From Brachybacterium sillae (GTDB lineage Bacteria > Actinomycetota > Actinomycetes > Actinomycetales > Dermabacteraceae), in NCBI RefSeq assembly GCF_025028335.1, contig NZ_JAFEUW010000001.1:1550001-1614000 (forward strand): DNA of 64,000 nt. The letters run 5' to 3'. Below, piece by piece: positions 44,256 through 53,418 of this stretch. A program made the translations under genes and the position numbers. Each line of letters opens with the position of its first letter. The first letter of the stretch is position 1. The notes below the pieces were generated by a model. That model did no database searches. It was not told where the DNA came from and worked only from the letters and a program-made list of their open reading frames with translations.

Positions 44256-47036
44256 ATGACTGATTCCACGCCCGCCGCGGACGGCAGCATGCCGCCGCAC
44301 ACCCCGCCCAACCTCCCCGCCGGGCCTCCTCCACCCCCGCCGGGCAGCAGCGCACTGACCGACCCTGTCCCGCCATCCCCGTCACACAGCGTGCCCCCCG
44401 GTCCTTCCTCGCCGACCAGTCCGGCACCGACGACTGAGACGGCGGCCAGTGACACACCGACGGGAACACCGGCCGGTGAAGCGCCGGCAAGTGCCGCGAC
44501 CGCGCCCCAGTTCACGGCGGAGTCGGTCCTCGGGCCGTTGCGGAAAGGCGGTATCGGCAATCCCCTGCCGACGTTCGCTGTCGGTGCCGGGACCTACGTT
44601 CTGTCACTCCTCACCGCCTGCCTGGTCATGCTGACGACGTTCCTGGCCAGCTTGACCAGCGCGTTCGACGCGGTGGACGGCGTCACGGACCTCCCGGCTG
44701 ATACTGGTGACTTCTCCGATGTCACCTCGGGGGACGGCCTGGGCCCCGGTATCAACCCGGTCCTTCTTCTCCTGCGTATCCCGTTCCAGCTCGTCTCTCA
44801 GGCGTTCTTCGGGTCGTACTCGGGTCGAGCCTCCCTTTCGCTGTTTGGCGTCGGAGGCGACCTGGCCATCTCGCTGCGATTCATCCCCGCACTCATCACG
44901 CTGGTGGCCGTCTCCGCAGCGTTCTTCGGCGGACGGTACGTTCAGCGCCGCTGGGGTGGTGGCCGGATCGATGCCGTCGTGGTGCCTGTCGTCGCTGGGT
45001 TCGGCTTCGCCCTGACCACGGTGCTGGCTGCGCTGATCTTCGCTCAGCCGCTGCCGACGCTCACGGAGACCTTCACGTCGACCCGTCTGCACGCGGCGGG
45101 TTTCGACGCGTTCTTCGGCTCCTGGTTCCTCATTGCTGCTGCCCTCTGTCTCGGACGCCTCTCCGCCCTGCCCCGTCCTCAGTGGTGGCCTCAGGTGGCT
45201 GACATCCCGGCAGCTCTGCGGCTGGTAGCTGCCCACGCTCTCACCGTCACCGCCCTCGCGACGCTGATCGCCGCGGTCGCGATGACGGTCCAGGGGGTCC
45301 GCGACGACACTCCCACCGCCGGGCTCATGCTGCTGCTGATGTCCCCGCTGTTGCTGGGGCAGCTCATTGCACACTCCACCGGCCTCGCGTCGCTCTCCTC
45401 GTCCTACGTCTCGGCGGGCATGGTCACGAGCCTCGACTCGGCGACGCGGGAGACCCAGCGCGCGAACATCTTCGACCTGCCCTGGTGGGCGTGGCTCGCC
45501 ACGCTGGTGATCGGCGCTCTGCTGCTTCTCGCCGCCTCCGTGCTGTGGGCAGCGGGCCGGACGCGCGTGCCCAACAGCCTGGTGGCCCAGATCAGTTCCT
45601 GGCTTGCGCTGCCACTCGCCTACCTGTTCGGAGGACTCGTTGCCATGCCGCTGGCACACGCGGGCTTCTCCGGCGCCATGGAGAGCATGGGTGAGATGGG
45701 CGTCCTCCGTGGTTCCGTGGGTATCGCAGGGTGGACCCCGTTGCTGTTCCTCCTTGTCGGTGCGGCCGTGGAGCTGGTGTCCCGTCTCGCGGGGTCGGCC
45801 CTCGTGCCCTACGTGCCCCCGCGGATGTTCAGCTGGCTGCGCACGACTGGCCGGACTCCCGCCGAGTCGACCGCCGCTGCGACCCCCGGTCCCGTATCGG
45901 GTGCTGCAGGCGCAGGTGCGACCTCTGATGCGGCGTCCGGGAATGCAGCCTCGGATACGACGGCCGGCGCGGAACCCGTCGCCTTCGCCCCCGCCAAGCA
46001 GCTCAGCCCTGCCGCTCGGAAGCGCCTTCGGCTCGGGCTTGCTCTGACCGGTGGCGCCCTCCTGCTGCTCATCGGAGCGATCGTCGGCATCAATGTGCTG
46101 TCCTCCACCATGTACGGCCCGTCGAAGCAGGTCGAGCAGTACCTCACGGCCCTGGAGGATGGAGACGCCAAGACTGCGTCCGAGCTGGTGGATCCGAACG
46201 TTCCCACGAAGCAGCGAGCTCTCCTGACCAACGAGATTGCCGGCAAGGCGCAGAACCGGATCAGCGCCCACGAGATCACGAAGGTGGAGACCGAGGGCGA
46301 CACTGCCACGGTGCTTGCCACCGTCACCCAGGACGGTGTGACCACTGAGCGGTCGTTCACTCTCCAGCGTCAGGGTCGTCAGGCCGTCTTCTTCCCCGCA
46401 TGGCACCTGACCACCCAGGACAGTGCACGCCTGAACATCGTGGCTCCCGGCGGGGCGACGACTCTCACCGTGAACGGTGTCGATGTCGATGTCGCGGGTG
46501 CGGCCGAAATCGATGACGGAGACGCCACCGTGTTCTCCCTCCCCGCCCTGCCCGGTGACTACGAGGTATCCATGCCGTCTGCCTCGAAGTATGTGGAGGC
46601 AGCCCCGGTCACGGCTCGGGTCTCCGCGGATCCCGCGCAGCTCGACAGTACCGAGAGTCAGGCGATGATCCAGCCCTCTCTGAACTCCACCGGGGAAGAT
46701 CGGATCCGCGCCATGGTGAAGGAGAAGCTCGACGCGTGCACCAAGGAGACCGGACCGGCTCCGGACGGGTGCCCGTTCAGCGTGTACATCTATCCCATGG
46801 AGACCAAGGGGACGTGGACGATCGACACGTACCCCCAGATCGGGATCGTTCCTGATTCCGCCACCTCGTGGAGGGTCTCGAGCGAGTTCGGCCAGGGGGA
46901 GGCGACGTTCTCCTACACCGCCCCCGATTCGCTGTGGAGCCCCGGTGGCCCGACCTCCGAGCAGACCGACTTCACCGTCTCAGGAACGGTCACGGTCGAT
47001 GAGAACGGGGAGCTGGTGCTCTCGGGGCTGGAGTGA
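44256..47036 (+). CDS. Large multi-helix membrane protein with extracellular NTF2/TcaA-like tail
   Basis: The 926-residue protein starts at ATG 44256. A Pro-rich N-terminus (~90 residues) leads to about nine transmembrane helices up to ~residue 530, a Ala/Ser-rich linker, a last helix (LGLALTGGALLLLIGAIVGI, ~590-610) and a ~310-residue outer part. That part begins with SKQVEQYLTALEDGDAKTAS, the helix found in TcaA/NTF2-like domains, then TERSFTLQRQGRQAVFFPAW. The last ~150 residues form a beta-rich domain with a Cys pair (DACTKETGPAPDGCPF). I do not know the function; an envelope sensor or assembly role is inferred. Confidence 0.8.
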   Translation: MTDSTPAADGSMPPHTPPNLPAGPPPPPPGSSALTDPVPPSPSHSVPPGPSSPTSPAPTTETAASDTPTGTPAGEAPASAATAPQFTAESVLGPLRKGGIGNPLPTFAVGAGTYVLSLLTACLVMLTTFLASLTSAFDAVDGVTDLPADTGDFSDVTSGDGLGPGINPVLLLLRIPFQLVSQAFFGSYSGRASLSLFGVGGDLAISLRFIPALITLVAVSAAFFGGRYVQRRWGGGRIDAVVVPVVAGFGFALTTVLAALIFAQPLPTLTETFTSTRLHAAGFDAFFGSWFLIAAALCLGRLSALPRPQWWPQVADIPAALRLVAAHALTVTALATLIAAVAMTVQGVRDDTPTAGLMLLLMSPLLLGQLIAHSTGLASLSSSYVSAGMVTSLDSATRETQRANIFDLPWWAWLATLVIGALLLLAASVLWAAGRTRVPNSLVAQISSWLALPLAYLFGGLVAMPLAHAGFSGAMESMGEMGVLRGSVGIAGWTPLLFLLVGAAVELVSRLAGSALVPYVPPRMFSWLRTTGRTPAESTAAATPGPVSGAAGAGATSDAASGNAASDTTAGAEPVAFAPAKQLSPAARKRLRLGLALTGGALLLLIGAIVGINVLSSTMYGPSKQVEQYLTALEDGDAKTASELVDPNVPTKQRALLTNEIAGKAQNRISAHEITKVETEGDTATVLATVTQDGVTTERSFTLQRQGRQAVFFPAWHLTTQDSARLNIVAPGGATTLTVNGVDVDVAGAAEIDDGDATVFSLPALPGDYEVSMPSASKYVEAAPVTARVSADPAQLDSTESQAMIQPSLNSTGEDRIRAMVKEKLDACTKETGPAPDGCPFSVYIYPMETKGTWTIDTYPQIGIVPDSATSWRVSSEFGQGEATFSYTAPDSLWSPGGPTSEQTDFTVSGTVTVDENGELVLSGLE

Positions 47037-47058
47037 CCAGAACCCCAGTTCACGGATC

Positions 47059-47099
47059 CCCGACGGGCGGGGCGGCGCCTTGCCGCCCCGCCCGTCGGG
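47059..47099 (+). terminator. Strong hairpin terminator
   Basis: Perfect 18-base arms cccgacgggcggggcggc (47059-47076) and its complement (47082-47099) around a 5-base loop, 22 bases after the stop at 47036. Confidence 0.85.
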
Positions 47100-47240
47100 T
47101 CGGTGGGTGGCCTTTCGTTCGGACAATCTGACCTTGTGGCCGCGCGCACGTCACGACGCAGCACGCGCCGCCGCGAACGGCTCTCCCTCAGCCCAGTCGA
47201 CGGGCCTGACTCTGCAGTGACGAATCCGTACGGCAATCCC

Positions 47241-47651
47241 TCAGGCCAACCGCGTGAGCGCCTGCCGCACACGTCCCGCAAATCGTGGACAATCGGCCCG
47301 GTACAAGGCGTTGTCGAGCTGCACGCGGTCTGGCCGCTTCGCCACTGTGAATCCGCAGATCCGCCTTTGATGGACCCATTTCATAAGGGTCGGACGGGAG
47401 ACCTCAAGCCACTCGGACGCCACCGTGCTGGTCCGCTCCTCCGGAAGACGGCCAAGGGTGGCCTCCCCGTTCTCCGCTACCGACGCCAAGACAGCCAGAA
47501 GCATGCCTTGGATCCGCCCCGGCAGTGTTGTCTCTGCTCCATCTGCAGTCTTCAGCACGAGTGTCGCGCCCTGAGAATGCGGGGTCTCTCTCGCCAGACG
47601 AACGTCCGTGTCGTCGATGATGATGTTCTCGGCCGTCAGCACGCCAGCCAT
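47241..47651 (-). CDS. HTH/excisionase-like DNA-binding protein
   Basis: The 136-residue protein contains an excisionase/MerR-like helix-turn-helix in its middle (ASEWLEVSRPTLMKWVHQRR) followed by a wing KRPDRVQLDNAL. The N-terminal half reads TLVLKTADGAETTLPG with a beta/helix look. Many antitoxins partnered with PIN toxins have this form, but no toxin gene adjoins, so it may be an orphan antitoxin or regulator. GC is lower than its surroundings, as expected for an acquired gene. Confidence 0.65.
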   Translation of the reverse strand: MAGVLTAENIIIDDTDVRLARETPHSQGATLVLKTADGAETTLPGRIQGMLLAVLASVAENGEATLGRLPEERTSTVASEWLEVSRPTLMKWVHQRRICGFTVAKRPDRVQLDNALYRADCPRFAGRVRQALTRLA

Positions 47652-47762
47652 TGCGCCCCCTTCGTCGCTCCCGGGCTACCCGGCGTAGGGGGTTGCGCTT
47701 ACATCTGCAACACCTCGGGTATCTCGTGCCGGGCCCGCGACCACCCGCGCACGCCCACCGCG

Positions 47763-48750
47763 TCACCGCCACCAGGTCACGCGCCGCCACAGGGCCTCGA
47801 GCGGACCCTGGTCATATCGCGCCAGCCACCACCGGGCGATGAGCACCTGCAACGCGAGGAACACCGCGCAGCCGCCCTACACCGCCGCCATCCCGACGTC
47901 GGTGAGCTGCACGTACTCGGTGCGCGGCAGCCAGCTGATCGGGCGGAACCACAGGGTCGCCACGCCCAGTGCCACCAGCGTGACGGTGACATAGCTGGTC
48001 AGAGCTGTGCGACCGAGGGGCGCGAACACAGCGACCAGTGCCGCCCGCAGCGGGGTGTGCATCAGCAGAGCGGTGATCCCGAGGTAGGTCGCGGCCATGG
48101 CGAGGCCCGCCCCGGCGCTGATCGGTGAGAACCCGGCCGTCTCCGGAGACTGCAGCTGCAGCACGATGAGGGGGATCGACGCGAGCGCACCCACCATGGT
48201 GAGGATTCCGGCCGCGCGGGCGTCGGACTCCAGGCGGGCAGGCCGGCGAGCGCCGCCGCGAAACCCAACAGGAGCAGGCCCGGGATCAACGGTGCTCCAC
48301 CGGCCATCACCCCCGGGACCAGCAGGGCGGCGCCGAGCACCGCGGCCCCGGGAATGAGTGCGCGGTGGGGCAGGAACGTGGCCGGCAGCAGCAGCACCAG
48401 CGCACACAGGGCGTAGGGCAGGAGGGCCTCGCCGGGGTGGAGCACCTGGTGCGGCACGCCGATCAGTCCGAGGAAGAGCCGGCGGCGCAGCATGACCAGC
48501 CGCGGGTGCGGGCTGCGTCGGCCGGCGGACTGCCACAGGATGCCGAAGCCCACGCCGAACAGCAGCGAGAAGATCGGGAAGAACCGCTCCTGCACCAGGA
48601 GATGCAGCGCGGTGTAGCTGACGGGTGGCTGCTGCGGAGAGGTCCACGGCACGTCGATACCGAGCTGCAGCGCGATGTTGGCGAAGAGGATCCCGCACAG
48701 CGCCAGGCCCCGCACCACGTCGAGCACCTGGAGACGCGGGGCACCGGAAC
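47763..48750 (-). pseudogene. DUF418-family membrane protein, one frameshift and one stop
   Basis: The frame upstream reads PRLQVLDVVRGLALCGILFA, the usual DUF418 start, then RFFPIFSLLFGVGFGILWQS. It shifts near 48231-48242 to ARLESDARAAGILTM and continues through LGRTALTSYVTVTLVALGVA to MAAV, TAG at 47877-47879, then CAVFLALQVLIARWWLARYD and GPLEALWRRVTWWR, the normal end, in frame. The start is unclear; a longer N-terminal extension without an ATG is open upstream. Product function unknown (predicted transporter). Confidence 0.78.
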
Positions 48751-49266
48751 TGGTGAGGCCGGGCCGGACTCCGCGAGGGTGGGCGGTGCGGGCGGCGGGC
48801 CTGGTCGCGTCGTGAGAGTCGGGCTCGGGACGGGTGGCGTCGGGGGATGCGGGCTCAGAGGGCGAGGTGTCGCGGACGGACAGGGGGGTGGGGGAAACAG
48901 CAGGGATGGTCAGAGGACGATCCTTCCCGGCGAAGGGGTTCCGCGGATCACCCAGAGGGGTGATCCGACGTCCCCCGACGGGTGGACCCGCGGAAGGTCA
49001 GGGATGCGACCGGGGGCGGGATGCCAAGATAGGGGCGCTCCGCTGTGCGGACGCCGTACGACGCACCCACCCCGCCCCCACCCCGTCCAGCATTCCGGAC
49101 CACCCCTGGCCCGCGCCCCGTGGTGCCGCACCCCCCTTCCGTAGACTGGACGCGCCCGGCCGCCGGTGGTCGCGGCAGCTCCTCATTCGACGACGACACG
49201 CGGCACCCCAGGGCGCCCGCGGCGAGGACGCCGCGTCGCCCGCCAGGTGCCCAGGACGGACGCACC
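48751..49266. other. Leader region upstream of gap; contains a hairpin
   Basis: About 515 bases with no sure gene. A perfect 10-base inverted repeat cggatcaccc/gggtgatccg at 48944-48953 and 48958-48967 (loop agag) lies about 300 bases before the gap start. TAGACT at 49142 is a possible -10. The leftward DUF418 frame is open through part of this stretch. Confidence 0.45.
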
Positions 49267-50766
49267 GTGGCACACGATTCCCTCACTCTCGTCCAGGACC
49301 GCTTCGAGGCCTGGAGCTCCATGGAGACCCTCGCCGAGCGGATGGTCCCGCTGATCGGCACCCTCTACCGCGATAACAACGTCATCACCAGCATCTACGG
49401 CCGGGCTCTGGTGCGTCAGGGTGTCGTGGACATCATCAAGGCCCACCGGTACGCCCGCCAGGTGGATGAGGCGGAGCTGCCGATCGCCGAGACGTTCCCG
49501 CTGGTCGAGGCGATGGCGGAGATGAACCTCGGGGCCTGCTCCGTGGACCTCGCGCTGCTGGCGAACCGTTTCCGCCGCTCCGGTGGTGGCGATGTGCGCG
49601 CGTTCCTCGACACCGAGCTGGCGGATGTGGCCGGCAAGGGTGGCGAGGGCGTCGCCGAGCCCACCGACGTGGTGCTGTACGGCTTCGGCCGCATCGGCCG
49701 TCTGCTGGCCCGCATCCTGCTGTCGCACCAGGGCGGCGGGTCCTCGCTGCGGCTGCGGGCGATCGTGGTGCGGAAGAACGGCGACGACGACATCGTCAAG
49801 CGCGCCTCCCTGCTGCGGCGCGACTCCATCCACGGTCCTTTCGAGGGCACGATCACCGTGGATCGCGAGGCGAACACCATCACCGCCAACGGCACCGTGA
49901 TCCAGGTGATCTACTCGAACGATCCCGCCTCCGTCGACTACCCCGCCTACGGGATCCACGACGCGATCGTCGTCGACAACACCGGCCGTTGGCGCGACGC
50001 CGAGGGCCTGGGCCAGCACCTGCAGTCCGAAGGCGTCGCGAAGGTGCTGCTGACGGCCCCCGGCAAGGGCGCGCTGAAGAACATCGTCTACGGCGTGAAC
50101 TCCGACGACATCACCCCGGAGGACACGATCCTCTCGGCCGCCTCCTGCACCACCAACGCCATCACCCCGGTGCTGAAGGTGCTCGACGAAGAGTACGGCA
50201 TCGACCACGGCCACGTGGAGACCGTCCACTCCTACACCAACGACCAGAACCTGGTGGACAACTTCCATAAGGGCGCCCGCCGCGGCCGCGCCGCCGGCAT
50301 GAACATGGTGCTCACCGAGACCGGCGCCGCGAAGGCCGTCGCGAAGGCCCTGCCGCAGCTGGCCGGGAAGCTCTCCGGCAACGCCATCCGCGTACCCACC
50401 CCGGACGTCTCCATGGCGATCCTGCACCTGGAGCTGCGTCGCGCCACCAGCGTGGACGAGCTCAACAGGCGTCTGCGGTCGGAGTCGCTGACCGGGCCGA
50501 TGCGCACGCAGATCGACTACATCCACTCCCCCGAGGTGGTCTCCACCGACTTCGTCGGCTCCACCCGCGCCGGGGTGGTGGATGGCCTGGCCACGATCGT
50601 CAACCCGGGCTCCCACGAGCGCAGCGGCGAGGACGACGCCAGCGGCACCAACGCCATCGTCTACGTCTGGTACGACAACGAGTTCGGGTACTCCTGCCAG
50701 GTGGTGCGCGTGATCGAGCGCATGGCCGGTGAGGCGCTGCCGACCTTCCCGAAGCCGCAGGCCTGA
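49267..50766 (+). CDS. gap: Glyceraldehyde-3-phosphate dehydrogenase with N-terminal extension (long Gap type)
   Basis: The 499-residue protein has an N-terminal helical extension of ~130 residues, then the Rossmann fold (GFGRIGR at 139-145), catalytic Cys294 in SAASCTTNAIT, the S-loop GRAAGMNMVLTETGAAKAVA and WYDNEFGYSCQVVRVIERM. It interconverts glyceraldehyde-3-phosphate and 1,3-bisphosphoglycerate. Long Gap proteins of actinobacteria (such as GapB of Corynebacterium) may serve gluconeogenesis; which direction here is not known. GTG 49267 follows AGGACGGA. Intact, unlike many neighbours. Confidence 0.95.
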   Translation: MAHDSLTLVQDRFEAWSSMETLAERMVPLIGTLYRDNNVITSIYGRALVRQGVVDIIKAHRYARQVDEAELPIAETFPLVEAMAEMNLGACSVDLALLANRFRRSGGGDVRAFLDTELADVAGKGGEGVAEPTDVVLYGFGRIGRLLARILLSHQGGGSSLRLRAIVVRKNGDDDIVKRASLLRRDSIHGPFEGTITVDREANTITANGTVIQVIYSNDPASVDYPAYGIHDAIVVDNTGRWRDAEGLGQHLQSEGVAKVLLTAPGKGALKNIVYGVNSDDITPEDTILSAASCTTNAITPVLKVLDEEYGIDHGHVETVHSYTNDQNLVDNFHKGARRGRAAGMNMVLTETGAAKAVAKALPQLAGKLSGNAIRVPTPDVSMAILHLELRRATSVDELNRRLRSESLTGPMRTQIDYIHSPEVVSTDFVGSTRAGVVDGLATIVNPGSHERSGEDDASGTNAIVYVWYDNEFGYSCQVVRVIERMAGEALPTFPKPQA

Positions 50767-50789
50767 CGGGCAGCGAGGGCGCGAGACAG

Positions 50790-50824
50790 GGGCCGGGGGG
50801 TGGCGCCACGCCGTCCCCCGGCCC
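50790..50824. terminator. Hairpin between convergent gap and poxB
   Basis: Arms gggccggggg (50790-50799) and cccccggccc (50815-50824) are exact complements around 15 bases (which hold tggcgcca). It lies between the two stops. Confidence 0.8.
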
Positions 50825-50830
50825 GCCCTC

Positions 50831-52564
50831 TCAGTCCAGCAGCCGCCGCAGCAGGTTCGTCTCGGCCAGGTCCAGCAGCTCCCCGCCCCGCCCCGACATC
50901 ACGGTGCGCAGCGCGTACAGGGTGAAGCCCTTGGCCTGCTCGGCGGTGATCGTCGGCGGGATCGACAGCTCCTGCCGCGCCGTGACCACATCCACCAGCG
51001 CCGGCCCGGGGTGGGCGAAGGCCTCCGCCAGCGCGCCCGGCAGGTCGTCGGGCTGCTCCACCCGCCAGCTCCGGATCCCCGCGCCCTGCGCGAGCTGCGC
51101 GAAGTCGGGGTTCGTCAGCTCGGTGCCGTAGTTGACGTACCCGGCGGCCTTCATCTCCAGCTCCACGAAGTTCAGCGAGGAGTTGTTGAACACCACCAGC
51201 TTCACCGGCAGCTCCAGCTGGGTGAGCGTCAACAGCTCGCCCAGCAGCATCGCCAGACCCCCGTCACCGCACAGGGCGATCACCTGCCGGTCGGGGAACG
51301 CCGACTGGGCCCCGATCGCATGCGGCAGAGCATTGGCCATCGTCCCGTGGTTGAAGGAACCGATGAGCCGCCGCTGCGGGGTCATCTCGAGGTAGCGGGC
51401 GGCCCACACCACCGGGGAGCCGACGTCGGGGATCATCACCGCGTCGTCGTCGGCGAGCTCGCTGATCAGCTTCGCCAGGTACTGCGGGTGGATGGGCGTG
51501 CGGTTGTGGTCGTTGGTGGCGAGCTCGTCGAGGTCCTTGCGGGCGCGGCGGTAGTGCTTCAGCGCGTCCTTCAGGTGCTTGGAGGAGCGCCCGGCATCGA
51601 TCAGCGGCAGCAGCGCCGCGGCGGTGTCCTTGACGGTGCCGACGAGCCCCAGGTCGAGGTGGGTGCGGCGGCCGAGGTGTTCGCCGCGCACGTCGACCTG
51701 GATGATCCGTGCCTTCGACGGGTAGAACTGCCGGTACGGGAAGTCGGAGCCGAGCACCAGCAGCGCGTCGGCCTTCTCCATCGCCCGGTACCCGGAGGAG
51801 AAGCCGAGCAGGCCGGTCATCCCGACGTCGTACGGGTTGTCGTACTCGAGGAACTCCTTGCCGCGCAGGGCGTGGACGATCGGCGCCTGCAGTGCCTCGG
51901 CGAGGGCCAGGACCTCCTCGCGGGCACCCTCGGTGCCGGCGCCGCCGAGGATCGTCACGGCGGAGGCGTCGTTGAGGATCTGCGCGGCCAGCGCCAGTTC
52001 CCCGTCGGCGGGGCGGATGATCCGATCCGGGCGACGGATCGGCGCGGAGCGCGGGGTGTCCGGGGCGTCCTGGAGGAACGCCTCGCCGGGCACCACTACG
52101 ACGGCGGCGCCGCGCCGCTCCAGGGCGGTGCGCATGGCGGTCTCCAGCACGTACGGCAGCTGCTCGGGGTAGCTGACCAGCTCGGTGTAGACCGCGGCCT
52201 CGCGGAACATGTCCTGCGGGTGGGTCTCCTGGAAGTAGGTGCCGCCGATCTCGGCGCCGGGGATCTGCGCGGCGATGTCGAGCACGGGTGCGCCGCTGCG
52301 GGTGGCATCGAACAGGCCGTTGATCAGGTGGAGGTTGCCGGGCCCGCAGCTGCCGACGCACACGGCGAGTTCCCCGGTGAGGGTGGCTTCGGCGGTGGCG
52401 GCGAAGGCGGCGGCCTCCTCGTGGCGCACGTGCTACCAGGAGATGGTGCCGCGGCGACGCAGGGCGTCGGTCAGGCCGTTGAGGGAGTCCCCGGGCAGGC
52501 CGTAGACGCGCTGGACACCGGCGTCCTCGAGGGTGGAGACGAACAGGTCGGCGACGGTGGGCAT
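50831..52564 (-). pseudogene. poxB: Pyruvate dehydrogenase/oxidase (PoxB), in-frame amber codon near the start
   Basis: From ATG 52564 the frame reads [31 protein letters not shown] and ISW, then TAG at 52433-52435, and continues without loss as HVRHEEAAAFAATAEATLTG. The full thiamine-diphosphate enzyme follows: GSCGPGNLHLINGLFDATRS, GDGGLAMLLGELLTLTQLEL (TPP-Mg motif) and NNSSLNFVELEMKAAGYV. PoxB makes acetate and CO2 from pyruvate at the membrane. A GTG at 52429 could restart translation but would lose the first ~45 residues, which include the catalytic Glu-bearing strand before HVRHEE. Otherwise complete (~577 codons). Confidence 0.87.
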
Positions 52565-52628
52565 GGGGCTCCTCCCGGGGTCGGAGTGCGGACGGGTGGA
52601 GAGGGCTGGCCGGGGCGTGCTGCGGCAC

Positions 52629-52672
52629 GACGGGGGCCGGGCCCGGTGATCTCCGGACGCGCGGCCCCCGTC
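52629..52672 (-). terminator. Hairpin terminator after ferritin
   Basis: Perfect arms gacgggggcc (52629-52638) and ggcccccgtc (52663-52672), 14 bases past the ferritin stop. Confidence 0.7.
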
Positions 52673-52685
52673 GGCGCAAGCCGGG

Positions 52686-53207
52686 TCAGTCCTCGGTGTT
52701 CTCGGTGCCGGCGGGAACGCGGCTGCCGAGCTCGGCATCCAGGCGCAGCAGACCGGAGCCGTCGTCACCGATGAGGCGGATGCGGCCGATGATCTCGGAG
52801 ACCGTGGCCTCCTCCTCGATCTGCTCGTCGAGGAACCAGTTCAGGAGCGGGCGGGAGTCGAGGTCGCCAGCCTGCTCCGCCGCGCGGTACAGGTTGCGGA
52901 TCGCCTCAGAGACCTTCTGCTCGTGGGCGAGGGCCGCCTCGAAGATCTGCAGGGGCGACAGGCCCGTGGGGACATCCGGCTTCTCGATGGTGCCGATGCG
53001 GGCCTCACCGTCGCGGTCCACCACGTGGTCGATGAACTTGTTGGCGTGGACGATCTCCTCGTCGGCCTGGGCGCGCAGCCACTGGGCCATGCCGGAGAGG
53101 TCCTGCTGGTCGGCCTCGATCGCCAGCTGGCGGTACGTGATCGACGCGGCGAACTCGAGGGTGATCTGGTCGTTGAACGCGGCCTGAAGGGTGTCGTTGA
53201 GCTTCAT
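52686..53207 (-). CDS. ftn: Ferritin (iron-storage protein)
   Basis: The 173-residue product is a four-helix ferritin: [35 protein letters not shown] and [20 protein letters not shown] carry the ferroxidase Glu/His residues. It oxidises and stores iron in a 24-mer shell, in the cytosol. Monocistronic, ATG 53207. C-terminal tail of ~20 residues is charged and variable. Confidence 0.95.
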   Translation of the reverse strand: MKLNDTLQAAFNDQITLEFAASITYRQLAIEADQQDLSGMAQWLRAQADEEIVHANKFIDHVVDRDGEARIGTIEKPDVPTGLSPLQIFEAALAHEQKVSEAIRNLYRAAEQAGDLDSRPLLNWFLDEQIEEEATVSEIIGRIRLIGDDGSGLLRLDAELGSRVPAGTENTED

Positions 53208-53359
53208 GCCTCGACTGTAGGCCCCGAGGCTGGGCGGGAGCGCAATGCGGGGGTGAGGGCGGGAAGAGAGGTCGGGGGCGACCACAGGACCGGCCACGAC
53301 GCCCCTTGACCAGGTGTTTCGGACCTTCCGGACACCTCGAGGTTCTGTTAGGGAAAGAC

Positions 53360-53365
53360 TAGGAT
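53360..53365 (+). promoter_or_regulatory. Candidate -10 box upstream of the DUF4352-like gene
   Basis: TAGGAT lies 54 bases before the ATG at 53419. The -35 is not convincing. Confidence 0.3.
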
Positions 53366-53418
53366 GGAAGTCCCGACGCCGGTCATCGCGGTTTGTCTCT
53401 CACATTCCTGGAGCCTTC

